This document shows positions 26,515 to 33,080 of a stretch of 33,080 bases of DNA, in pieces (positions within the stretch are counted from its first letter, which is position 1; every line of letters begins with the position of its first letter). The translations under genes were made by a program, and so were the position numbers. The DNA is taken from positions 1-33,080 of the forward strand of contig JAAUSZ010000021.1 of the NCBI GenBank assembly GCA_012031875.1. The letters are read 5' to 3'. The notes under the pieces were generated by a model. That model was not told the DNA's origin. It worked only from the letters and a program-made list of their open reading frames with translations, and made no database searches. This stretch comes from Desulfobacula sp. (GTDB taxonomy: Bacteria > Desulfobacterota > Desulfobacteria > Desulfobacterales > Desulfobacteraceae).

Positions 26515-27899
26515 GAGATATAATCAAAAGTTGTGTATGAGGTATTAGGTGGTGTATCCTCCGGAAGGATTGTTAGCCGCAGTCATTCCGGGTTTTAAAA
26601 ACAAACGAAAGGATACACGCACCATGAAACAAGATACTGTAATTGAGATTAAAAAACCAGAAACATTTATTGATGACCCGATCACCGAGCTTATTCGCCA
26701 AGGAGCCAGAGACATATTGTTTAAAGCATTGGAAATAGAGATCAACGGTTTTCTATCACTATATGCGGATCTGAAAGACGATCAAGGCAGGAAAAGGATA
26801 ACCCGTAATGGTTATTTACCCAAAAGAGACATATAGACCGGGATCGGCCCGGTTCCTGTAAAGGTGCCTCGCAGCAGAGATCGTCAAAAGGGATCAGAGA
26901 AAATCCGTTTTAATTCGTCCATTGTGCCCATCTATTTAAAGAAAACCAGAAGCATGGAAACGCTTATTCCCTGGCTGTACCTGAAAGGGATATCAACGGG
27001 AGATTTTACGGAAGCCCTGTCAGCGCTTGTGGGCCGGGATGCGCCTGGACTATCCGCTTCAACCATAAGCCGCTTGAAAACCATTTGGGAAAAAGAATAT
27101 CAAGACTGGCAAAGCAGAGATCTATCAGAAAAGCATTATGTCTATATTTGGGCCGACGGTGTTTACTGCAATGTCCGGATGGATGATAAACAGTGCATTC
27201 TGGTCATCATGGGAGCCACCAAAGACGGCAACAAAGAGTTATTGGCCATAGAGGGCGGATACAGGGAAAGCGAACAGTCCTGGTTATCTCTATTAAACGA
27301 CCTCAAGCGAAGGGGCCTTCAAAAAGCCCCGGCGCTGGCAATCGGAGACGGCAGCCTTGGATTTTGGAAAGCAATTTCAAAGACCTATGAAACGACCGAA
27401 TGGCAAAGATGCTGGGTCCATAAAACAGCAAATATTTTAAACAAACTGCCAAAGAACCTTCAGGCAAAGGCCAAAGAAAATATCCATAAAATATGGATGG
27501 CGGAAACCAGGAAAGATGCAGAGACCGCCTTTGATTCTTTTATTAATATTTATGAGGCAAAATACCCGAAAGCAGTGCAATGCCTGGAAAAAGACAGAGA
27601 CATGCTGTTAAAATTCTATGATTTCCCGGCAGAACACTGGAGACACATCCGGACATCAAATCCGATTGAATCGACCTTTGCCACTGTAAGACTGAGAACG
27701 GCAAAGGTAAGGGGCTGTTTTTCTTCAAATAGTGTTTTATCTATGGCTTTTAAGCTTTGCAAATCAGCAGAGAAGAACTGGATAAAACTGCATCATTATG
27801 AAAAATTAGGCCAACTGATCCAGGGTATTAAATTTGTGAATGGGATAGGACAGGAAAGGAACGCTGCCTAATGCCATACACAACATTTGACAATAACTC
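26515..27899 (+). mobile_element. IS256-family insertion sequence (second, 1385 bp) with intact ends
   Basis: The element begins GAGATATAATCAAAAG and, read from the other end on the minus strand, GAGTTATTGTCAAATG; both continue GTTGTGTATG. That makes inverted repeats matching at 21 of 25 positions. It is flanked by the 9-bp duplication GATGCTGAT. It carries one transposase gene of a subgroup clearly different from the first IS. Its insertion splits the TIR-like gene. Confidence 0.9.
26624..27871 (+). pseudogene. IS256-family transposase with in-frame amber codon
   Basis: The ATG at 26624 follows AAAGGA and opens a 415-codon frame. Codon 71 is TAG (26834-26836), in KRDI-stop-TGIGPVPVKVPR; the family normally has IQTGIGPV there, so a CAG-to-TAG change fits. 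Beyond the stop the same frame is open to 27871 with a complete DDE set: D178 (IWADGVY), D242 (AIGDGS) and the glutamate in SNPIESTFATVRLRT. Read literally this is a nonsense mutation, so the copy is probably dead unless suppressed or complemented in trans. This is not one of the frame changes seen elsewhere. Confidence 0.85.
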
Positions 27900-27908
27900 G
27901 ATGCTGAT
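27900..27908 (+). repeat. Target-site duplication, right copy
   Basis: GATGCTGAT, identical to 26506-26514. The next base begins the continuation of the interrupted gene in the correct frame. Confidence 0.88.
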
Positions 27909-28490
27909 CATGAAAAAGCGTTGGCTACCGTAAATGATTCTTTGAAGACATATGGACTAAAAGTTGCTATTGACGGCAGAACTAAGAAAGTAAAGCTGTC
28001 GGCGGTGCATGGAGAGTATGTATCATCCGCGACCGAAGATCGCATTCCAGAGAAAGTTATCACTTTCTGCCCTGAGGTTTTTCGTGTCCCTAACAAACAA
28101 CCACAAGACCGCATGATAGCAGTCATGATGCCTTTCCAAGCAGAGTTCAATTCTACTTATGAAGCAATTAAGGATGCTTGTTCTGCTGCTGGTCTGTTCT
28201 GCTACCGTGCAGATGATATCTGGGAAAACACTACATTTATCCAGGATATCTTTGAACTTATCTACTGCTCAAGGGTCGTAGTAGTTGATTTTTCTGGCAA
28301 GAACCCAAACGTAATGTACGAAACGGGTGTGGCACACACTTTGGGAAAACACGTGATTCCAATTGCACAGGCAATCGAGGATGTGCCATCAGATCTGAGA
28401 CACCACAGAGTTCTTAAGTATCTTCCGAACAAAGAAGGATATGCTACACTTCAATCAAGTTTGGAATCAAGATTGAGACGTCTTACATGA
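27909..28490 (+). pseudogene. 3' part of IS-split gene: TIR/nucleoside deoxyribosyltransferase-like domain
   Basis: These 193 codons continue the 26227-26514 frame after the duplication (HEKALATVNDSLKTYGL). A linker is followed by a Rossmann-like domain: IAVMMPFQAEF, then CYRADDIW, FIQDIFELIYCSRVVVVDFS and NPNVMYETGVAHTLGKHVIP. The NPNV-YE glutamate (E234 of the joined protein) matches the catalytic position of nucleoside 2-deoxyribosyltransferase/TIR-like nucleotide hydrolases. An NAD- or nucleotide-degrading effector of abortive infection is inference. A TTG at 27921 could start a 189-residue fragment containing the whole domain, but no good ribosome binding site precedes it. A terminator follows at 28534. 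Confidence 0.82.
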
Positions 28491-28533
28491 AACGTAAAGT
28501 CTTTTATAATTTGATTGAGAACAGGCCCCTCGT

Positions 28534-28555
28534 AGGGCTATCCAGCCCTTTTTTT
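28534..28555 (+). terminator. Rho-independent terminator after TIR-like gene
   Basis: AGGGCT (28534-28539), loop ATCC, AGCCCT (28544-28549), then seven T residues. It stands 44 bases after the gene's stop and just before the convergent STAS gene. Confidence 0.78.
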
Positions 28556-28562
28556 CGGAGAG

Positions 28563-28958
28563 CTATGAAACCGCCAAACCGAGGCTTTCAAACCAGGCCA
28601 GGGCTTTTGCCTCATCGGAAAAGGCTTGGACCTGGAAGCGGGTTCTCCCTTTATCGATGCGGTTGATGGTAAATTCCTTTAAGCCGGAGTCCATGATCAG
28701 GGCCCGGGCCGCCTGGCCGTTCTCCTGGGCCCAGTCGGAAATTTTTTCAAAAAATTCAATCGCGTCCGGGGTTCCTCCGCCAAACTGCCGGAGATCGCTC
28801 AGGACCCCGAATCTTTTGAGGCCGAGCTGCTGAAGGAAGTCCCTGTACCGGGTGAAAAAGGCTTTTGCGCCCTCCAGGTTCCAATTGTGGAAAAACCGGA
28901 TGATAACAATTTCGCCTTTGACGGAAAGCTCAAATGTGCCGTGGGCCTCAAATTTCAT
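28563..28958 (-). CDS. STAS/SpoIIAA-like protein
   Basis: A 131-residue soluble protein. It reads FELSVKGEIVIIRFFHNWN, then FGVLSDLRQFGGGTPDAIEFF and ARALIMDSGLKEF, with the alternating strands and helices of the SpoIIAA-like STAS fold. The ATG at 28958 is preferred over the one at 28964 because AGGAG lies six bases before it. It is the last gene of a SYLF-MFS-STAS transcript, starting 31-37 bases after the MFS stop. Possible regulator of the transporter; function not established. Confidence 0.68.
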   Translation of the reverse strand: MKFEAHGTFELSVKGEIVIIRFFHNWNLEGAKAFFTRYRDFLQQLGLKRFGVLSDLRQFGGGTPDAIEFFEKISDWAQENGQAARALIMDSGLKEFTINRIDKGRTRFQVQAFSDEAKALAWFESLGLAVS

Positions 28959-28995
28959 AACCATCTCCTGTATTGGCGATATTCAAGACGGATGC

Positions 28996-30237
28996 TCAAC
29001 GGGTTTCCCTTGTCCGGGTGTAGACGGCGGCCACAAGGATCAGGCAGAGGCTGCAGAAAATAAAGGCGGTTTTAAAGGCCGAGGGACCCAGGGAGTCGCC
29101 GGGATGGAGAATCTTCATCAAGGCCCCCATGCCCTGAAGAAACACAGCGACCCCGGCCATGGTGAAAAAATTGATGGCGGTCATGGCCATGCCCGCGTTC
29201 TCATGGGGGACCTGCTCCTTGATATGGGCATACATGATCTGGCCGGTCCCGCTGAAGAGGCCGAAGGCGAAAAACAGGGCTGCAAGGACCCCGGCGCCTG
29301 TTCCGGCCGGGAGGAAAACCAGGCCCCCCAGGATGCCGATCATCCCCCACAGGCCCGGGATAATGATTTTTTTCCGGGAATTGACCATCATATCGGACAG
29401 GTGCCCGCTCAACGGGCATCCGATAATGAGACCGATGCTCATGAGCAAAAGGATATTGCCTGCGGTGACGCTTGAAAGGCCGGCGACCTGTGTCAGATAG
29501 GGCCCTGCCCACAGGGCTTGGACCGAGGCATAGATGCCGTAGCGGCAGAAGGTGGAAAAGGAAATGATCCAGAAATCCCTTTGTGAAAAAAGCATCCGCG
29601 CACTTTTCATGGTGTCTTTGATTCCGGGTCTGGCGGCTTTCCGGGCCTGGCCCGTGTCCCCCGGCCGGTCGCTGACCAGAAAAAAGAAAAGAAGGGCGAT
29701 GAAAAAGGTGGCCGTACCCATGGTGATGAAGGAATTCCGCCATCCCATGGCCTGGACCAGCAGGACCAGCGGGGTGGCCGCGGCAATATTGCCTGCCGTG
29801 CCTATGGAAACGATGAGGGCTGAAAGGGTGGCGAATTGTTTCGGATTGAACCAGAGGGTGATGAGCTTCAGCCCTCCCATGAAATTGCAGGCCATCCCGA
29901 TGCCCAGGAGAATTCTGCCCAGGGTCAGGGAATGATAGGACCCGCCCTGGGAAAAGACCAGTGCGCCAAGGACCGAAAGCAGGGTGAGCAAGGTCATGGT
30001 GATCCGGGGGCCGATACTGTCAAGACACATGCCCACCGGGATCTGCATCAGGGCAAAGGCATAGAAAAACGAGGCCGAGACCGTACTCAGTTCCCAGGAA
30101 TCAAGGCCCAGATCCCGGATTAAATCCGGGGCAATGACGGCCACGGATGAACGGTAAAATTGTGACAGGATGAATAAGATCCCCGCAAAAACAAAGACCG
30201 TCCACTGGCGGGATGCTTTTATGGGTTCAGGGCTCAT
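28996..30237 (-). CDS. Major facilitator superfamily transporter
   Basis: A 413-residue protein with about 12 hydrophobic helices. The first-half segment YRSSVAVIAPDLIRDLGL and the loop 2-3 motif GMCLDSIGPR match the sugar phosphate/anion-cation symporter branch of the MFS. A central charged loop (SDRPGDTGQARKAARPG) separates the halves. Its ATG overlaps the SYLF gene stop by four bases. Substrate unknown. Confidence 0.85.
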   Translation of the reverse strand: MSPEPIKASRQWTVFVFAGILFILSQFYRSSVAVIAPDLIRDLGLDSWELSTVSASFFYAFALMQIPVGMCLDSIGPRITMTLLTLLSVLGALVFSQGGSYHSLTLGRILLGIGMACNFMGGLKLITLWFNPKQFATLSALIVSIGTAGNIAAATPLVLLVQAMGWRNSFITMGTATFFIALLFFFLVSDRPGDTGQARKAARPGIKDTMKSARMLFSQRDFWIISFSTFCRYGIYASVQALWAGPYLTQVAGLSSVTAGNILLLMSIGLIIGCPLSGHLSDMMVNSRKKIIIPGLWGMIGILGGLVFLPAGTGAGVLAALFFAFGLFSGTGQIMYAHIKEQVPHENAGMAMTAINFFTMAGVAVFLQGMGALMKILHPGDSLGPSAFKTAFIFCSLCLILVAAVYTRTRETR

Positions 30238-30808
30238 TTGGGTGTGAAACTGAATTTCTGGCCGCCGATGGCGGCTTCATACATGAGCCCACCCTTGGTG
30301 TGGACGAAAACCGCCATTCCCCGGGTATAATTGATGTCTGCATAGTCCCCGGTTTCCGGGCCTGCGCTGGCGCCGGCCGTGGCGCCTTCGGTTCCGGCCT
30401 TGGCCTGGGCCCCGGCCGTGATGGCCACGGCCGAGGCGGAAGCGTCAAATTCAAAATTGCCGCCGGTAAATTCGTTGTAGGCCCGCTGGTCCTGGAAAAA
30501 AATGATTTCGGAAAAGGCCTGGCCCCCCAACTGGAATCCGATGCTGAGTTTGGCCAGGGTGACGGTTCCGGTCATTTTGCCCTTGGCATAGACCCGGCCT
30601 TCGCCATAGGCCCCGCCAATGCCGATACCGCCCTTTCCCACCGTGGGGAAGACCGCATAACCGTAAGCTTTTTTAAAGAAAGGCCCGGCTATGCCGGATT
30701 TTTTGAATACATCCACGGCATCAGAATAGCTGTCGGCAAACGCGGTATGGGATAAGCCCATCACAAGCAGAATCATCAGTGAACCAGGGCAGACGGCAGA
30801 TTTTTCAT
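30234..30808 (-). CDS. SYLF/YSC84-family lipid-binding exported protein (one frameshift in signal peptide)
   Basis: SYLF-domain proteins bind lipids; bacterial members are usually periplasmic and of unclear role. AYGYAVFPTVGKGGIGIGGAYGEG and SIGFQLGGQAFSEIIFF are typical, as is the late RGMAVFVHTKGGLMYEAAIGG. The start is ATG 30808, after AAGGAGAGATAAA; the first ten codons (MKNLPSALVH) join the rest of the signal peptide (MILLVMGLSHTAFA) only if one base is added near 30778-30781. The corrected length is about 191 residues. It leads the operon with the MFS and STAS genes. Confidence 0.85.
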
Positions 30809-30844
30809 TTTATCTCTCCTTAATTTGGAATCCGGTTCTGTAAA

Positions 30845-30873
30845 GATATAATACTTCTGAAGGCAAATCTCAA
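30845..30873 (-). promoter_or_regulatory. Promoter of the SYLF-MFS-STAS operon
   Basis: On the minus strand TTGAGA (30873-30868) and TATATC (30850-30845) are separated by 17 bases; the start codon is 37 bases downstream. Confidence 0.5.
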
Positions 30874-30915
30874 TATCAGAACACTGAATAAGGCAGGGAA
30901 TATGAATTGAAAGTC

Positions 30916-30944
30916 TTGCGGGCCGGGAAAAATTCCGGTATTTT
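30916..30944 (+). promoter_or_regulatory. Possible promoter of TauE/SafE gene
   Basis: TTGCGG (30916-30921) and TATTTT (30939-30944) with a 17-base spacer, which itself holds a CCGGGA/TTCCGG inverted repeat that could bind a regulator. Weak match to consensus. Confidence 0.3.
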
Positions 30945-30976
30945 CCATGGTGCTTTAATTTAAAGGAGGACCTTTT

Positions 30977-31777
30977 ATGCTCAGTGTTCTGATTACCTAT
31001 TGCGGCGTCGGCGCCATTGCCGGTTTCCTGGCCGGGCTCCTCGGGATCGGTGGGGGCCTTGTGATTGTTCCCATGCTGGTCTATGTCATGGACGCCCAGG
31101 GGGTTTCGCCCGGGGTCCTCATGCACCTGGCCCTGGGCACGTCCATGGCCAGCATCATGTTTACCTCGGTTTCCAGTTTCATGGCCCACCACCGCCGGGG
31201 GGCCGTCCGGTGGGAGGTGGTCCGCGGCATTGTCATCGGCATTTTTACCGGCACCTTTCTGGGGTCCTGTTTTGCCTCGGCCATGTCCACCGGGTTTCTC
31301 AAGGGATTTTTCTGCGTTTTTCTCTATGTTGTGGCCACCCAGATGCTCATGAATAAAAAACCAAAGCCTTCCCGGGCTCTCCCCCGCGCCCCGGGCATGT
31401 TCGCCGCGGGAAATATCATCGGCGGGGTATCCAGTCTTGTGGGCATCGGCGGGGGCACCTTATCGGTTCCCTTCATGGTCTGGTGCAATATTCCCATCCA
31501 CCACGCCATCGGCACCTCGGCCGCCATCGGCCTTCCCATTGCCGTGGCCGGAACGGCCGGGTATATTTTCAACGGCCTGGGGCAGGCCTCCCTTCCGGCC
31601 TATTCCATCGGTTATATCAGCCTTCCCGCCCTAGTGGGCATTGCCTGCGTCAGCATCCTGACGGCCCCCCTGGGGGTGCGGCTGGCCCACAGGCTGCCCG
31701 TGGACCGGCTCAAGCGGGTCTTCGCCCTGTTGCTTTATATTGTCGGCACAAAAATGCTGGTGGGCCTGATGGGGTAA
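30977..31777 (+). CDS. TauE/SafE-family anion exporter
   Basis: A 266-residue membrane protein with two internal repeats, each opening with a glycine-rich helix: GIGGGLVIVPMLVYV and GIGGGTLSVPFMVW. These are the hallmark of the TauE/SafE (DUF81) family, which export sulfite, sulfoacetate or related anions. AAAGGAGG stands 8 bases before the ATG. Transcribed alone, divergent from the SYLF operon. In a sulfur-metabolising organism sulfite export is plausible but unproven. Confidence 0.9.
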   Translation: MLSVLITYCGVGAIAGFLAGLLGIGGGLVIVPMLVYVMDAQGVSPGVLMHLALGTSMASIMFTSVSSFMAHHRRGAVRWEVVRGIVIGIFTGTFLGSCFASAMSTGFLKGFFCVFLYVVATQMLMNKKPKPSRALPRAPGMFAAGNIIGGVSSLVGIGGGTLSVPFMVWCNIPIHHAIGTSAAIGLPIAVAGTAGYIFNGLGQASLPAYSIGYISLPALVGIACVSILTAPLGVRLAHRLPVDRLKRVFALLLYIVGTKMLVGLMG

Positions 31778-31789
31778 GAGATGTCAATT

Positions 31790-31824
31790 CCGGGGGCAGC
31801 CGGCCGAAAAAGCGGCCACCCCGG
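31790..31824. terminator. GC-rich hairpin between convergent TauE/SafE and plsC
   Basis: Outer stem CCGGGG (31790-31795) with CCCCGG (31819-31824) and inner stem GGCCG (31802-31806) with CGGCC (31813-31817) around AAAAAG. No T-run follows, so termination may be factor-assisted; it lies between two convergent genes. Confidence 0.5.
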
Positions 31825-31838
31825 GATAATAAACCTGT

Positions 31839-32561
31839 TTACAAGGCATCGGCAATGACCTGGCGGGTGGTGGCGATGACCTCATCGATGCGGGCCAGGT
31901 TATAATCCGACATGTGGATGGGCCTGTGCACCACGACTTCCACGGTTCCGGGGGTCAGATCCAGGGAATCCGAGGGAAGGATGGATCGTGAATTTCTGAT
32001 GGTCAGGGGCAGGATGGGGATGCCGGTTTCATGGGCAAACCGGAAGGCCCCTTTTTTAAACGGCATGACCCTGCCGTCCCGGCTCCGGGTCCCTTCGGCA
32101 AAAAACAGGACGCAGGCTTTTCCGGACAAGGTTTTTTTCGCTGCGTCAATGGACCGAAGGGCAGACTCATGGTTGCCCCGGTCCACGGTGATGCAGCCCA
32201 GTTGGCGGCAGGCGGCCCCGAAAACCGGGATTTCCCCCAGCTCTTTTTTCATGATCCATTTGATATCCAGCCCGAGGTGGCCGTGAAGAATCGGGATGTC
32301 GGTCAGGCTCTGGTGGTTGGACACAATGACATAGGCTGTATTCCGGGCATAGTTTTTGGTTCCCCGGATGACGACTCTCAGGGGAACCACCGCGCAGCAG
32401 AGCCTGGCCCAGGTCTCGGCAATGATGTTCACGGCATCCTGACCCAGGATCACCCCGGTCAGGATGGCGATGAGCCCGAAGACAAAGGTAAAGGCAAAGG
32501 CCAGGGGAAGAGCGAAAAGCCATTTATAGGGCTGGTAGGCTATTTTTAAAAGCGGGTTCAC
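31839..32561 (-). CDS. plsC: 1-acyl-sn-glycerol-3-phosphate acyltransferase
   Basis: It acylates lysophosphatidate to phosphatidate in membrane lipid synthesis. Motif I is NHQSLTD (H83, D88), motif III is FAEGTRS (154-160) and the proline of GIPILPLTI follows. Two N-terminal hydrophobic segments (about 10-45) anchor it to the inner membrane. The start is GTG at 32561, overlapping the DUF4340 stop by four bases. 240 residues, normal. Confidence 0.9.
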   Translation of the reverse strand: MNPLLKIAYQPYKWLFALPLAFAFTFVFGLIAILTGVILGQDAVNIIAETWARLCCAVVPLRVVIRGTKNYARNTAYVIVSNHQSLTDIPILHGHLGLDIKWIMKKELGEIPVFGAACRQLGCITVDRGNHESALRSIDAAKKTLSGKACVLFFAEGTRSRDGRVMPFKKGAFRFAHETGIPILPLTIRNSRSILPSDSLDLTPGTVEVVVHRPIHMSDYNLARIDEVIATTRQVIADAL

Positions 32562-33080
32562 TCTTTCTTTTTGGGGTCCTTTTTTTCTATTCCCAGCAGT
32601 TGATCAACATTGGAGAGGATTTCCTTTCCGCTGAACCGGCTCAGTTCAAATACATACCCGTTCATGGAGGAGGTCCCGTAGACCTGCTCTTCCTGATCCC
32701 CTTTGAAAAGAAATAACTCAAGGCCCCCCTCGTTTTCAAGCCTTATCCGGCACAGGGGTTTAGTTTTTTCAAGGTCGGCCTTTTCAGGAGAATCCGGGTA
32801 GCCCTGGCATTTCAGAAAGGCCAGGGTGGACAGAAGCTTTGAAACCGCCTGGTGGTCCATGGGGGTTCCGTCCTCTGAGGCCCAGGCGGCCTTGGTTTTT
32901 TCCTTGTCTTCCTCTTTTTTCTCTTCCCGGAGAACCAGGGTTTTGGATTTCCCGTCTTTTTCAAGACTGATCCGTTTTAAGGAGGCCTCCTGGAATTCCA
33001 TCACCTTTTTATCCCTGAAGTCTTCCAGGGTCTTGTCAAAGTGGGTTTTAAATTGCCGCCGGCATGGTAGACGTTTTTGT
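32558..33080 (-). CDS. DUF4340-like protein, C-terminal part (runs off right edge), one frameshift
   Basis: The visible part contains HFDKTLEDFRDKKVMEF, then a charged stretch and NGYVFELSRFSGKEILSNVDQLL, which fits the DUF4340 family often found after ABC gliding-type exporters. The frame changes at the TTTAAAA run near 33047-33053; upstream the other frame reads VYHAGGN to the window edge. The C-terminus is lysine-rich (GIEKKDPKKKE). Coupled to plsC by a GTGA overlap. Confidence 0.65.
   Translation of the reverse strand, partial: QKRLPCRRQFKTHFDKTLEDFRDKKVMEFQEASLKRISLEKDGKSKTLVLREEKKEEDKEKTKAAWASEDGTPMDHQAVSKLLSTLAFLKCQGYPDSPEKADLEKTKPLCRIRLENEGGLELFLFKGDQEEQVYGTSSMNGYVFELSRFSGKEILSNVDQLLGIEKKDPKKKE

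Larger units (their letters stand above)
22700..28556. mobile_element. AT-rich accessory island
   Basis: Between the mqnD operon and the STAS gene the base composition drops sharply (about one-third GC in 22700-24600) and every gene is of accessory type: SDH_sah protease, tiny partner, two IS256-family elements and a split TIR-like gene. No integrase, tRNA or flanking att repeat is visible. Boundaries are inferred from composition, the truncated gene at 22477-22713 and the terminator at 28534-28555. Confidence 0.6.

Noticed and set aside
26227-26523. Independent 98-residue gene
   Set aside because: The target duplication and frame continuity show it is the 5' part of a longer gene; its last codons are IS sequence.
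26834-26836. Amber codon as a pyrrolysine site
   Set aside because: A CAG-to-TAG change explains it, there is no functional reason for pyrrolysine at this site, and no pyl genes are in the window. Kept only as a remote option.
22700-28560. Integrase-driven island at a tRNA
   Set aside because: No tRNA, integrase or flanking direct repeat was found at either inferred boundary.

Overview
The window reads like the chromosome of a sulfate-reducing member of the Desulfobacterota (Desulfobacteraceae-like). This is inference from gene content: a TAXI-type TRAP transporter beside an acyl-CoA transferase, the futalosine-route menaquinone gene mqnD, and a moderately GC-rich backbone (roughly 53% by eye). 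No rRNA, tRNA or CRISPR array is visible.

Layout. (1) 1-2826: an MBL-fold hydrolase running off the left edge, then a peptidoglycan pair (D,D-carboxypeptidase and M23 peptidase) behind a near-consensus sigma70 promoter. (2) 2956-8753: an IclR regulator, TAXI solute-binding protein, fused TRAP permease and the two subunits of a glutaconate-type CoA-transferase; together these look like regulated uptake and CoA activation of an organic acid. (3) 8802-11294: a NitT/TauT-type ABC importer (ATPase, permease, NMT1/THI5-like binding protein) behind a structured leader. (4) 22713 down to 11309, all on the minus strand: an unrecognised gene remnant, mqnD, tilS, ftsH, folP, a YbbR lipoprotein, coaX, a TIGR03790-like secreted protein, a cNMP-binding patatin phospholipase and a MATE exporter, most of them overlapping or a few bases apart. 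(5) About 22700-28556: an AT-rich accessory island. It holds a two-gene unit (SDH_sah-type serine protease with a zinc ribbon, plus a 59-residue protein), two different IS256-family elements, and a TIR/deoxyribosyltransferase-like gene split by the second element. (6) 28563-33080: a STAS-like protein, an MFS transporter and a SYLF protein (one operon), a TauE/SafE exporter, then PlsC and a DUF4340 protein running off the right edge.

The most interesting part is the island. Removing the 1385-bp second IS together with one copy of its 9-bp target duplication rejoins one continuous 289-codon gene: a small N-terminal domain followed by an NPNV-YE-type nucleotide-hydrolase-like domain typical of anti-phage effectors. 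The neighbouring protease plus small-protein unit is a second candidate defence module.

Quality caveat. At least 15 otherwise intact genes, including probably essential ones (ftsH, tilS, folate/menaquinone neighbours), contain single-base frame changes, nearly all in or beside homopolymers. This pattern points to uncorrected sequencing indels, not to gene decay, so these genes are annotated across the shifts. The IS insertion and the in-frame amber codon in the second transposase are not of this kind.
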